Source: Phaeodactylibacter sp. (lineage in GTDB: Bacteria; Bacteroidota; Bacteroidia; Chitinophagales; Saprospiraceae). From it: a DNA stretch of 64,000 nt. The notes beneath the pieces were generated by a model. It was given only the letters and a program-made list of their open reading frames with translations, did no database searches and was not told where the DNA came from. Positions 52,001-59,069 of the stretch are shown here, piece after piece (positions within the stretch are counted from its first letter, which is position 1; each line of letters opens with the position of its first letter). The position numbers were made by a program, and so were the translations under genes. The stretch lies in the NCBI RefSeq assembly GCF_022763345.1, contig NZ_JALEGS010000068.1, forward strand, positions 124,001-188,000. The letters run 5' to 3'.

Positions 52001-52702
52001 GCAGGCGTATGGACCTTAAATATATCAGATGACAAATTTATGCACGCTGGGTCAGTTGACAATTGGTCGTTAGAGCTTTGTTTTGATCAGGATGCTGCTA
52101 ATCCGCCCGCTTTTTCCAAAATGGCCCTCGCCGTACCTGAAAATGGAAGTGCCCTTATTCAGAGCAATAACCTCCTGGCGAGCACTTCCGAAAACTCACC
52201 AGAAGAAATCATCTACACCATAGTGTCTATTCCATCCGCAGGCGATCTGAATTATAACGGAAGTGTTGCAATGGCTGGCACCACTTTCAGCCAGGCATCG
52301 ATCAATGGTGGTGCACTGAGTTATACAAACACCAATCCGGATGCTGGCACTGATCAATTCAGCTTTGATATTGCCACTCCTCAGGGAGGCTGGATTCAAG
52401 GGGAATCACTAAACCTAAATATAGGTGAGGGGACAAGCGTTAGGGAGAATAGCTCTAGTCTTCAATTCGACCTTTTCCCCAACCCATCAACTGGAGTACT
52501 TAATTTAAATCTGGCAGAGTCAGGCTCCCAAAACCTCAAGCTACAGCTTTACAGCATCTCCGGCACCGTAATTTATGAAACGCAAATAGATCCGGCTCAC
52601 CGGATGCAGGAACTTGACATGGAAGAAGTCCCGCCAGGCGTATACCTGGTCGTACTATCAGATGGCGCGCATCTCGGGCGGAAAAAGTGGATTAAGATCT
52701 AG
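49031..52702 (+). CDS. Secreted reprolysin-like (M12B-type) metalloprotease with P-domain and T9SS sorting domain
   Basis: The protein is 1223 residues. Start choice is uncertain: ATG 49031 is used, but 49091 (MPGLVFILCFLTTGLSAQ) gives a more usual signal peptide. A propeptide (about 40-210) is followed by the zinc motif HEMGHQLGCSH at 357-367 with a Met-turn near STIMGQYF. Ig-like and fibronectin-like domains span about 440-840 (LRPDFNWSGGGNDPEYIVEI). A proprotein-convertase P-domain is at about 870-1020 (IGDLSVSLTAPSGTSVELFN). The C-terminal 75 residues are a T9SS type A domain (LFPNPSTGVLNLNL ... GVYLVVLSDG). It should be secreted or cell-surface-bound and degrade protein. Confidence 0.9.
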   Translation: MALPNFVTIMLCIMLSFTNSMPGLVFILCFLTTGLSAQSNPWRAVGEGEFATQAMDRSIIPQKYLTYALDMDELQVVLERAPMRYSPESYEAVVILQLPMPNGATERFRIFDAPIMQTDLAARYPLLHAYAGVGIDDPTASLRFNITQFGFHALILSGRHSPVYIDPYSKSDTRHYLTYYKSDYQKAESHECHFGEEQDLAIEDLPLGSSQSDCNLRTYRLALACTTTYADFHGGNKPDVMAAFHTTMTRVNGIFEREVAVSMMLVANNDELIFIEDSPYSDETSFGIFDENQVVCDDIIGTANYDIGHVFAHEGGSVALGGAAYRSAACVDQMKASAFSSFDPPVGDPFDIDFVAHEMGHQLGCSHTASNNCNSTRATSVEPSDASTIMGQYFCDLPNIQANNDAYFHAVNLLEIGYNTTEGPAGSCPTLTDTGNTPPEVEVEQQRYVLPISTPFKLEAIGQDADGDVLTYCWEQMDNEMIPNPPIPEIEAGPAFRSYEPVEEPYRIFPALEYLINGTDYQWEVLPAVSREMDFRVTVRDNFMGAGCTSEADVDLTFDEGAGPFLVQSPNSDVVWYEGASYTISWDVANTDMAPVNCSQVDILLSTDGGYTYPVNLATNVPNDGAHIIEVPEILSSTVRVMVRCSDNLFFDISDEDFSIATASNPALGLAVDAPVQQACQNAERVNYQLSFSSIAGFDEEVTLSASGIPSGASFSFSSSSFIPPANINLDIEGLENVAPGAYTIDINASSASSDLGQEVILELEQDIPEPILLTTPANGASGVSLRPDFNWSGGGNDPEYIVEIARTPGFGQAVVEVGRVNTEAYTPTVSLAPLTVYYWRVRTQNSCTPAEGAPWFSFQTGGEGCYIFTKSDPAYVHGYVDTETSELTVGHDLSITDANVQLEIFHKNIGDLSVSLTAPSGTSVELFNRPGVPATDIGCSRDDMLLIFDDESSNSAEQLENSCINGQEYGIEGTFQPMVPLANFNGLPSAGVWTLNISDDKFMHAGSVDNWSLELCFDQDAANPPAFSKMALAVPENGSALIQSNNLLASTSENSPEEIIYTIVSIPSAGDLNYNGSVAMAGTTFSQASINGGALSYTNTNPDAGTDQFSFDIATPQGGWIQGESLNLNIGEGTSVRENSSSLQFDLFPNPSTGVLNLNLAESGSQNLKLQLYSISGTVIYETQIDPAHRMQELDMEEVPPGVYLVVLSDGAHLGRKKWIKI

Positions 52703-52832
52703 AAGCATTAACCTTCACAGAAAGGTAAGTGAAAATGCCCCTGAAGTTTCAGATATACGCAGTACGGAGTGGTCACCCACTGGCGCTGACAGCCAGCACG
52801 GGGAACGATAAATGCCGGGCTAACAGTCCAGA

Positions 52833-52916
52833 CACTCATCGTCTGGGGCATTGATCCAGCCATTCATCGTCTGGGTCAATGATCCAGCCATTCATCGTCT
52901 GGAATCTTGGGTTTGC
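52833..52916. repeat. 28-base tandem repeat, about 2.5 copies
   Basis: Units start at 52833, 52861 and 52889. The core CATCGTCTGG is identical in all three, and the first two share CATCGTCTGGG with ATTGATCCAGC or AATGATCCAGC. The third unit degrades after the core. Confidence 0.75.
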
Positions 52917-52924
52917 GACATCGG

Positions 52925-52986
52925 CCACTGACAAAGCGTAGCTTATCAGGACAGGCCGCTGATGAAGTCAAGCTTATCAGGGCAAG
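52925..52986. repeat. 31-base tandem repeat, two diverged copies
   Basis: CCACTGACAAAGCGTAGCTT (52925-52944) and CCGCTGATGAAGTCAAGCTT (52956-52975) start two units that continue ATCAGGACAGG and ATCAGGGCAAG. Confidence 0.65.
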
Positions 52987-53100
52987 CGCGAGCCACTTCT
53001 CAGCGTAAATGCTGACCCGCCTGCCTTAGTATTAGTACGGCTTCCGGTGGCCGAAGCCCACAGGCGACGGGACACGGGCAGGCATTGAGTAGGTTTGCTG

Positions 53101-53118
53101 CTCCGATCTTTATCGGAG
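53101..53118. repeat. Perfect palindromic element CTCCGAT-N4-ATCGGAG
   Basis: A 7-bp inverted repeat with a 4-base spacer, of the same design as the element at 7253-7270 (TCCCGAT-N4-ATCGGGA). Confidence 0.55.
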
Positions 53119-53448
53119 ACCACTTAATCGTCAGTATATTCAGGTAGATCGTATAGCTCAGGATAGCCCGATGCTAGAGTTGGAAATAGGGGCGGGCGAA
53201 GTGATGGTGGTTCGTTGACTCTTATGCGTTAGCCATGCTAATTATGCAATGCACCTGCCTCGCTTAACATAGAATACCCAGTGGTTTAACGCGGAGTTAA
53301 CATACTGATAGTCAATATTGTAAAGGTAGGGTGCTGGTTCTGCTGTGGTGTTGATTAAAGTCAGCCCAGCCGCTGTTTTTCCTAAATGCAGATCGATAGC
53401 AATATGCTGAATTTGCAAAGGAATGATTCACCAATACACCGCTATCGT

Positions 53449-54186
53449 ATGCATCCCCTTAAATACCTTTTATTGCTCAGCTTATTGATTTGGAGTTGTG
53501 ACAACGCGACAAGACATCATGAAGTCACGATTGTTAATGGAACGGGTTCAGGCTCCTATGAGCTTGGAGAAAAGGTCTACATCGAATCTGATAATGCTCC
53601 AGAAGGAGAAGCTTTTTTCAAATGGGAAGGAGATACTTTTCTATTGGACCAAAGCAGGAGCCCCGAAACTTCCTTTACGATGCCATTCCAGGACATACAG
53701 CTTACGGCTACTTTCAAAGACTTGCCCAGATACAATCTTGCCGTTGAATCTGGAAATGGATCAGGTGCCTACCTTGCAGGTACTATAGTCCAGGTCTATG
53801 CGTTTGCAGCGGCTGAAGGAAAGGTATTTGACCACTGGGAAGGAGACGTCGCATTTCTAGAAGACTCCACCTCTATGCAAAGCACCATTGAAATACCGGA
53901 ATTTGATATTAGCATCACTGCTATCTATGTTCCCAACCCTTCAAACCTGGTTAGTTTTAGCCAAGAGGTATTGCCGATCATGAAGGTGAGCTGTACCAAT
54001 ACAAGTTGCCATAGTTATGGCACGGTTTCGGAACCGCTAACCAATTATCAGGAGATTAAGTCTATTCTACCTAGTGTAAGGTCTGTGATTGCCAACGCCT
54101 CCATGCCTGTCGCGCCTTATGAGTTGACTCAAGAGGAACGGGAGTTGATCATCGAATGGATTGACCAGGGTGGATTGAATAATTAA
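53449..54186 (+). CDS. Lipoprotein with InlB-type repeats and cytochrome c-like C-terminus
   Basis: The protein is 245 residues from the ATG at 53449, which directly gives a lipoprotein signal (MHPLKYLLLLSLLIWSC, lipobox LIWSC). Two repeats of about 70 residues follow (EVTIVNGTGSGSYELGEKVY ... FFKWEGDT; LAVESGNGSGAYLAG ... FDHWEGDV), resembling Listeria-Bacteroides InlB B-repeats. The C-terminus (about 165-245) has CTNTSCHSYG, a CX4CH heme-type motif, then SMPVAPYELTQEERELIIEW, the layout of Planctomycete-type cytochrome domains. Its neighbour at 54216 shares that domain. A surface electron-transfer lipoprotein is inferred. Confidence 0.75.
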   Translation: MHPLKYLLLLSLLIWSCDNATRHHEVTIVNGTGSGSYELGEKVYIESDNAPEGEAFFKWEGDTFLLDQSRSPETSFTMPFQDIQLTATFKDLPRYNLAVESGNGSGAYLAGTIVQVYAFAAAEGKVFDHWEGDVAFLEDSTSMQSTIEIPEFDISITAIYVPNPSNLVSFSQEVLPIMKVSCTNTSCHSYGTVSEPLTNYQEIKSILPSVRSVIANASMPVAPYELTQEERELIIEWIDQGGLNN

Positions 54187-54215
54187 TACTATACCACAAC
54201 TAAGTTTTAGTTTCT

Positions 54216-54554
54216 ATGAAGAACGTGATAGCACTTCTGATGCTCTTGTTTTTGTTGCTGTTGACCAGTTTTTCGGATAAGGGTTCTGTAATTCCGGCCT
54301 CCATTGTATTTGAGAGAGATATCTACCCCATTTTTCAAACTAAATGCAATCAGGGGGAATGCCATGGAGATAAAGGGAAAGCTTTTCCGAAATACACCTC
54401 CTATGGTATTATTAAAGGAAAATCCAGGAAAATAGCCTATCGCCTGAATAAGGAAAAAGACCCTATGCCTCCAGTGGATGCAGACCTTCCATTGACCTCT
54501 GAAGAACGCCAACTTATACTTGACTGGATCGCCTCGGGTGCCCCAAGAGATTGA
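54216..54554 (+). CDS. Small exported cytochrome c-like protein, CX4CH
   Basis: The protein is 112 residues. A signal peptide (about 1-19) is followed by IYPIFQTKCNQGECHGDKGK, a CX4CH motif, and by KDPMPPVDADLPLTSEERQL with a conserved Met that could be the axial ligand, ending LDWIASGAPRD. This is the Planctomycete-cytochrome (PSCyt) domain type. Canonical heme attachment is CXXCH; the 4-residue spacing is an oddity shared with the preceding gene. It lies 29 bases after the lipoprotein gene. Confidence 0.75.
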   Translation: MKNVIALLMLLFLLLLTSFSDKGSVIPASIVFERDIYPIFQTKCNQGECHGDKGKAFPKYTSYGIIKGKSRKIAYRLNKEKDPMPPVDADLPLTSEERQLILDWIASGAPRD

Positions 54555-54591
54555 TCATCATTGTCTGTACACCAAATAATTTAGTAGTCTG

Positions 54592-55443
54592 ATGAAAAAC
54601 ATAGCCATAATTGTAGCCCTAATGCTTATTACCGGTAGCATATGGGCGCAGCAGGAGCCCGTTGAGCGATTTCCCGTCTACGAGACGTTTCGAACCTACT
54701 ACTTACTCAACGGGCATACTACAGAGATGCTTGCAAAAAGGGATTTGCTCCTAAACATTTCCCATCGGTTTAACGGATACACTTCAGAAGGGATTCAAGA
54801 GCTTTTTGGCTTAGATGGATCTGCAAATATCCGGTTGGAATTAATGTATGGCCTTACTGAGAATCTGGATGTTGGGTTCGGCAGAAGTAGTTTTTTTAAA
54901 ACCTATGATGGTACCGTTAAATACCGGTTAGTGCAGCAAATAGAGCAAGGAGTTCCTTTTAGTCTGGTTTTATTTGGAAATACCGCTATCAGAACCCATG
55001 AATGGTCAGAATTGGAAGCCGCTTCTTTAGAGCGAAAACACCGGATAAGTTATCAGGTACAGGCAATGGTTTCCAGTAAGGTTTCAGAATTTTTGAGTAT
55101 TCAACTGATGCCTACCTATATCCACAGAAACCTGGTGGAAGAATTAGAGGAAGAGAATGGCATCATGAGCTTAGGCGCAGGGGCTTCGGTTAAATTTGCT
55201 CCAAGCGTGGCGTTTAAAGTAGAGTACTACCATCGTTTCAGCGAAGCGAACATTGGAGCGAAATCATTGCATCATGCAGTTGGGTTCGGAATAGATATCG
55301 CCAATGAGCGGCACTCTTACCAGCTCCACTTTACCAATAATACAGGTCTCATAGGACAGGAATTTATTCCAAATACCCACGATAACTTTTGGAATAACCA
55401 AATTCACTTTGGCTTTAGAATCGTGAGAAGGTTTGCCTTATAG
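54592..55443 (+). CDS. DUF5777-family outer-membrane beta-barrel protein
   Basis: The protein is 283 residues. A signal peptide (about 1-19, SIWAQ) is followed by the DUF5777 pattern: LAKRDLLLNISHRFN, NIRLELMYGLTENLDVGFGR, AVGFGIDIANERHSYQLHFT, NNQIHFGFRIVRRF. Strands with 10-12 alternating residues argue for a barrel ending in Leu. In Bacteroidota DUF5777 genes often follow cytochrome-like or YceI-type genes, as here (37 bases after the cytochrome). A role in exporting or anchoring the electron-transfer proteins is an inference. Confidence 0.85.
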   Translation: MKNIAIIVALMLITGSIWAQQEPVERFPVYETFRTYYLLNGHTTEMLAKRDLLLNISHRFNGYTSEGIQELFGLDGSANIRLELMYGLTENLDVGFGRSSFFKTYDGTVKYRLVQQIEQGVPFSLVLFGNTAIRTHEWSELEAASLERKHRISYQVQAMVSSKVSEFLSIQLMPTYIHRNLVEELEEENGIMSLGAGASVKFAPSVAFKVEYYHRFSEANIGAKSLHHAVGFGIDIANERHSYQLHFTNNTGLIGQEFIPNTHDNFWNNQIHFGFRIVRRFAL

Positions 55444-55479
55444 AAAGAAGCGGATCGAGTTTTATTGTAGCGTCGCTTC

Positions 55480-56331
55480 CTAAACCAATTCCCCCAGCAC
55501 CGGCGTACCGGCCTTCCCTGGCGACTGATTAAATAGCCGGGCATAAGCTGCATAAAGCTCCGGCAACTGTGCCTGAAAAGCAGCCGGCCAGGTGAAGAAA
55601 TGCACAATGCTCACCGGACGGAGCGGAATGGGGTCTAGGTTGATCCATTGCTGTATCCAGGCCTGGCTAAAGCCGCTGATTTGCTGTAGCTCGAGCCAGT
55701 GGTCTTCAGTAAGGGGCGGTATGTCGAGCTCAGGGTAGGAGCGCTCGAAGACTTTGGCATACTCGTGCAGCCCGATGTTGTAAAAGTTGTGGGGCTCCAG
55801 AAAGCCTTTCATCAGCTGCTCAGCGGAGAACAGGATGGCACCGTCTTCCTCGTAGATTTCGGAAGCGTGGTAATTTTTGGGATACTGAGGAGAAGGGAAA
55901 GGCTGCGGGAAAAAGATGAGGTGCTCAAATTTGGGCAACAAAAAGTCTTTGCGGCCGAAGGTGAGTTGCACGGCACAGATGGCAGCGACGGCTTTGAGGT
56001 CTTCCGTTACGTCTTCCATCCCTTTCGCCATAAAGTCATTGGCTTCCATGTACAGGCGTACCCGGCGGCGAAAGCGCAGCTTTTCAGAATCAGCCAGGCG
56101 CTGATAGTAGGGCAGGTGGCGCTGTAGCAACCCCCTCAGCTTTGGGGGCATATCGGGTGGGCGGCGGGTCCACCACCACCAGTTGATCTGTGGGCTTAGG
56201 ATGTAGATAAAGGCCAGCGCAATCACAAAAGGCACGACGTAAATACTGTAGCTGGAATGGGCTTCCCAAGCCAGGAACAGAAACAGAATGGCTCCAAGTA
56301 CAAAGGGGATGGATAAAATGCGTGCTGGCAT
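55480..56331 (-). CDS. MtfA-like zinc peptidase family protein with altered zinc motif
   Basis: The protein is 283 residues with two N-terminal transmembrane helices (about 5-20 and 25-46) followed by a cytosolic domain. The MtfA-like core includes RLADSEKLRFRRRVRLYMEA and LTFGRKDFLLPKFEHLIFFP, and the zinc region IGLHEYAKVFERS. The usual MtfA motif is HExxH; here it reads HEYAK, so the second zinc His is Lys and activity is doubtful. E. coli MtfA binds Mlc and has peptidase activity. Divergent from the DUF2214 gene with a short spacer. Confidence 0.75.
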   Translation of the reverse strand: MPARILSIPFVLGAILFLFLAWEAHSSYSIYVVPFVIALAFIYILSPQINWWWWTRRPPDMPPKLRGLLQRHLPYYQRLADSEKLRFRRRVRLYMEANDFMAKGMEDVTEDLKAVAAICAVQLTFGRKDFLLPKFEHLIFFPQPFPSPQYPKNYHASEIYEEDGAILFSAEQLMKGFLEPHNFYNIGLHEYAKVFERSYPELDIPPLTEDHWLELQQISGFSQAWIQQWINLDPIPLRPVSIVHFFTWPAAFQAQLPELYAAYARLFNQSPGKAGTPVLGELV

Positions 56332-56416
56332 ATACTGGTTTTGAAGGGGAAATTACAAAATCAGTTAACACTTCGGGAGGAATCGTGTTTCATTCCCATT
56401 GCCAAAAATCATTGCT

Positions 56417-56863
56417 ATGATAGCCGAAGCCATCGCCCGATATTTCCACTTTATCAGCATTCTGACTATGGTCTGTGCGATTGCCGGGGAAGCCTGGCTC
56501 ATCCGGCCACGCTTGCAACGCCGTACCCTACAGCAGTTGTTTGTACTCGATAGCGTGTATGGGCTAAGTGCCCTGGCTATAGTGGGCATTGGACTATTGC
56601 TGTGGTTTGGTGTGGGCAAGCCTGCAGCTTACTATACATCCAATTGGGTTTTTCACCTCAAGCTGGGGCTCTTCACTGCCTTAGGGGTTTTGTCGATCTT
56701 TCCAACTGTATTTTTCTTCAAAAATCGGAAGGGACAAGAAACAGATTGGGTGGAGATTCCGGCACGCATCCGGCTCCTGATCCGCCTGGAACTCCTTTTG
56801 CTGCTCTTTATCCCGCTTTGCGCAACGCTTATGGCACGCGGGTTTGGACAGGTGAGCGGATAG
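56417..56863 (+). CDS. DUF2214-family four-helix membrane protein
   Basis: The protein is 148 residues from the ATG at 56417; the earlier frame opens only with TTG. Four hydrophobic segments (about 7-24, 38-60, 75-97, 120-140) span the membrane. Motifs ARYFHFISILTMVCAIAGEA and WVFHLKLGLFTALGVLSIFP fit DUF2214. Function is not established. It precedes the bestrophin gene by 49 bases on the same strand, so they may be co-transcribed. Confidence 0.8.
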   Translation: MIAEAIARYFHFISILTMVCAIAGEAWLIRPRLQRRTLQQLFVLDSVYGLSALAIVGIGLLLWFGVGKPAAYYTSNWVFHLKLGLFTALGVLSIFPTVFFFKNRKGQETDWVEIPARIRLLIRLELLLLLFIPLCATLMARGFGQVSG

Positions 56864-56912
56864 CTATATCTTTTGAGGTGCTGGTAGTGTTACCTGTTAA
56901 AGCCTCACACCT

Positions 56913-57839
56913 ATGATCTATTACAAAACAAATGACAACTGGTTTGGTGACCTGCGCCACCTTGCCAAAAGCTGGACAATGGTCCGAATTATGCGCAGTG
57001 TCCTGCTTATCGGCGTTTATGCCGCAGTAGTCTGCCTGACGATCGAGTGGCTCAACCTTGGGCGGTATGTGGACCTCAATACCTCGGTGTTTTCTCTACT
57101 TGGGGTGATCCTCAGTATTTTGTTGGTTTTTCGGACCAACTCTGCCTACGACCGCTGGTGGGAGGCGCGCAAGCAATGGGGCGCACTGGTCAATAACACT
57201 CGTAACCTTGCCATTTATGTGCACAGTATGTTCCCACAAGACAACACCGCCATCCGGCGGTACATGGGCAAGCATATTTCCAATTTTTGTATCGCACTTG
57301 CAGAGCACCTTCGCGATGGGACCAAGCTGGAGCAGCTGATCTATCTGTCTGAGGAAGACCGCAAAGCTTACGAAACCAAAGCCCATGTGCCCAACTACAT
57401 TGCCCTGCAAATTTTTCAGCGACTGGCAGAAGCCCACCGGAATCAGGAAATAAATGAGGGCGATTACATCAATATCAAAGCGCAGCACCAAAGCCTGCTG
57501 GATATCCTGGGGGCATGCGAGCGGATCAAGAAGACGCCCATCCCCTTCTCTTATGCCGTTTATCTGAAAATATTCATTACAGCTTATGCATTTTTGTTGC
57601 CCTTCGCGCTGGTCAATACCTTTCACCTGATGAGCATCCCCCTGTCGATGTTCATCTTCTTTGCGCTATTGGGCGTGGAGCTTTTGGGAGAGGAAATTGA
57701 GGACCCCTTCGGGCTCGACTGCAATGATTTGCCTACCGGCGATATAGCCCACACCATTAAAGGCAATGTATTTGAAATACTTGAATCCCGGCATCCGGTG
57801 GAATCCAGGGAGCGGGAGTTATATGAAAAGGTGTTCTAA
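56913..57839 (+). CDS. Bestrophin-family ion channel
   Basis: The protein is 308 residues. The pattern FRTNSAYDRWWEARKQWGAL near residue 70 and VNNTRNLAIY are the bestrophin core, with four hydrophobic segments. The C-terminal segment (GEEIEDPFGLDCNDLP) carries the acidic cluster that in eukaryotic bestrophins binds calcium, shortened here. Bacterial bestrophins (for example KpBest) are pentameric, mostly cation-selective channels. The stop codon overlaps the convergent glutamate-receptor-like gene (57836-57839). Confidence 0.9.
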   Translation: MIYYKTNDNWFGDLRHLAKSWTMVRIMRSVLLIGVYAAVVCLTIEWLNLGRYVDLNTSVFSLLGVILSILLVFRTNSAYDRWWEARKQWGALVNNTRNLAIYVHSMFPQDNTAIRRYMGKHISNFCIALAEHLRDGTKLEQLIYLSEEDRKAYETKAHVPNYIALQIFQRLAEAHRNQEINEGDYINIKAQHQSLLDILGACERIKKTPIPFSYAVYLKIFITAYAFLLPFALVNTFHLMSIPLSMFIFFALLGVELLGEEIEDPFGLDCNDLPTGDIAHTIKGNVFEILESRHPVESRERELYEKVF

Positions 57840-58912
57840 TCCTCACCAAGATACCGGTATACAGCCTTTTGCCATTTTGGTTCTGCGATTTTCTCCAGAA
57901 GCAATTGGTCGATCGGCTCTCGTACCGAACTGTCATCGGGAAGGGCTATACCCATGTTGTTCTTGAGTAAAAGCCTAGGGGAAATAGCCAGTCGCTGGTA
58001 GTAGTCACGGCTGTTGTTGAGATATTTCAAAACGGGCACGTTGGAGACCACCGCATCGATCTCTTCGTTTAGCAATGCATCAATAGCTTCTTCGATAGAT
58101 GTGAAAGGAGTGTAGTTAATGTGCTCCCGAATCAGATATTCTTCTCCGGAAGACTTTCGTGCTGCTCCAACCCTAACCTGTCGCAGTTGATCATCTGACT
58201 GTATGTGGGAAGAAAGCCGGGTCGTAGTCAGAATAGCACTGGCATTTGCTGTAAATAGGGAAAGCAAAATAATACTGGTGAAAATCCATACAATGCCAAG
58301 TATTTTCCCGATTTGACTATTCGGTACTTTATCGCCATACCCCACCGTCGTCATCGTCACTGCAGACCACCATAAGCCATCGGCAAGCCCCTGAATATTT
58401 CGCTCGGAAGGATGTTCGCGATTGTAGCGCCGCTCAGCCAGCCAAACAATAGTGCCTGAGACAAGAAGAACAAGCAACAGGGTACCGATCAGTTCCAGGA
58501 GGTTGATGAGAATGGGCTTCCAGTAGTTGGCAAAAGCATTGCGGCGGGACCGGGCAGCTGTTGCAATACCTGTTCCGGAAGGATTGACGGCTTGTGTGAA
58601 GTCAACCAGGGCTTCCCGCCTTGGGGTGATCGATATAGCGCCGAGCCCTATGTCAAATTGACCTTGTTGCAAACCCGAAAGCAGCGTGTTCATATCGGTA
58701 AGGGTATAGGCGTAGGAGAAGCCCAGGTCGCCCGCGATATCTTCCCAAAGCTCCACCATTAAGCCACCGTAGGTACTATCCGGGTACTGAAGGCCAAAGG
58801 GCGGCGAATCATATACCGCTACCTGTAGTACATCCGGTGAATTAAGCTGGACTGATGCCTTTTGCCCCAATAGCCAGGCTGGTATCAAAAGGAAAATGAG
58901 TATTGATCGCAT
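57836..58912 (-). CDS. GluR0-like prokaryotic ionotropic glutamate receptor (ligand-gated K+ channel)
   Basis: The protein is 358 residues. A signal peptide (about 1-16) is followed by the first ligand-binding lobe (about 28-125, SBP_bac_3 type: LQVAVYDSPPFG, FDIGLGAISITPRREALVDF), a transmembrane helix (about 136-158) and a pore loop with filter TTVGYGD at 188-194. The second helix is at about 201-225, and the second lobe at about 235-358. Two TM helices plus a K+-type filter split by a periplasmic-binding domain is the GluR0 architecture; eukaryotic receptors have a third TM. The ligand is probably an amino acid, an inference from the family. Confidence 0.9.
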   Translation of the reverse strand: MRSILIFLLIPAWLLGQKASVQLNSPDVLQVAVYDSPPFGLQYPDSTYGGLMVELWEDIAGDLGFSYAYTLTDMNTLLSGLQQGQFDIGLGAISITPRREALVDFTQAVNPSGTGIATAARSRRNAFANYWKPILINLLELIGTLLLVLLVSGTIVWLAERRYNREHPSERNIQGLADGLWWSAVTMTTVGYGDKVPNSQIGKILGIVWIFTSIILLSLFTANASAILTTTRLSSHIQSDDQLRQVRVGAARKSSGEEYLIREHINYTPFTSIEEAIDALLNEEIDAVVSNVPVLKYLNNSRDYYQRLAISPRLLLKNNMGIALPDDSSVREPIDQLLLEKIAEPKWQKAVYRYLGED

Positions 58913-59069
58913 TTTCTAAAAAGTTGACCGGAAGATAAGAAGTGATCGTAAACCCAAAGTTAACAGGGTATAAATCAAACCTAACGGAAACTTAATTCCT
59001 CCTCATTTCAGAGGTTTCAACTTAATGCTCATCTTTGCGTTGCCCTGACCAATACCGAAAAAACAGAAC

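Larger units (their letters stand above)
52703..53385. other. Gene-poor region with two small tandem repeats
   Basis: About 680 bases without a supportable gene. It holds a 28-base repeat (52833-52916), a 31-base repeat (52925-52986), a GCCTGCC/GGGCAGGC inverted repeat near 53018-53083, and the palindrome at 53101-53118. The mixture looks like recombination debris. Confidence 0.6.

Noticed and set aside
52833..52986. CRISPR-like spaced repeats
   Set aside because: Units are directly tandem (28 and 31 bases), with no unique spacers and no cas genes nearby.
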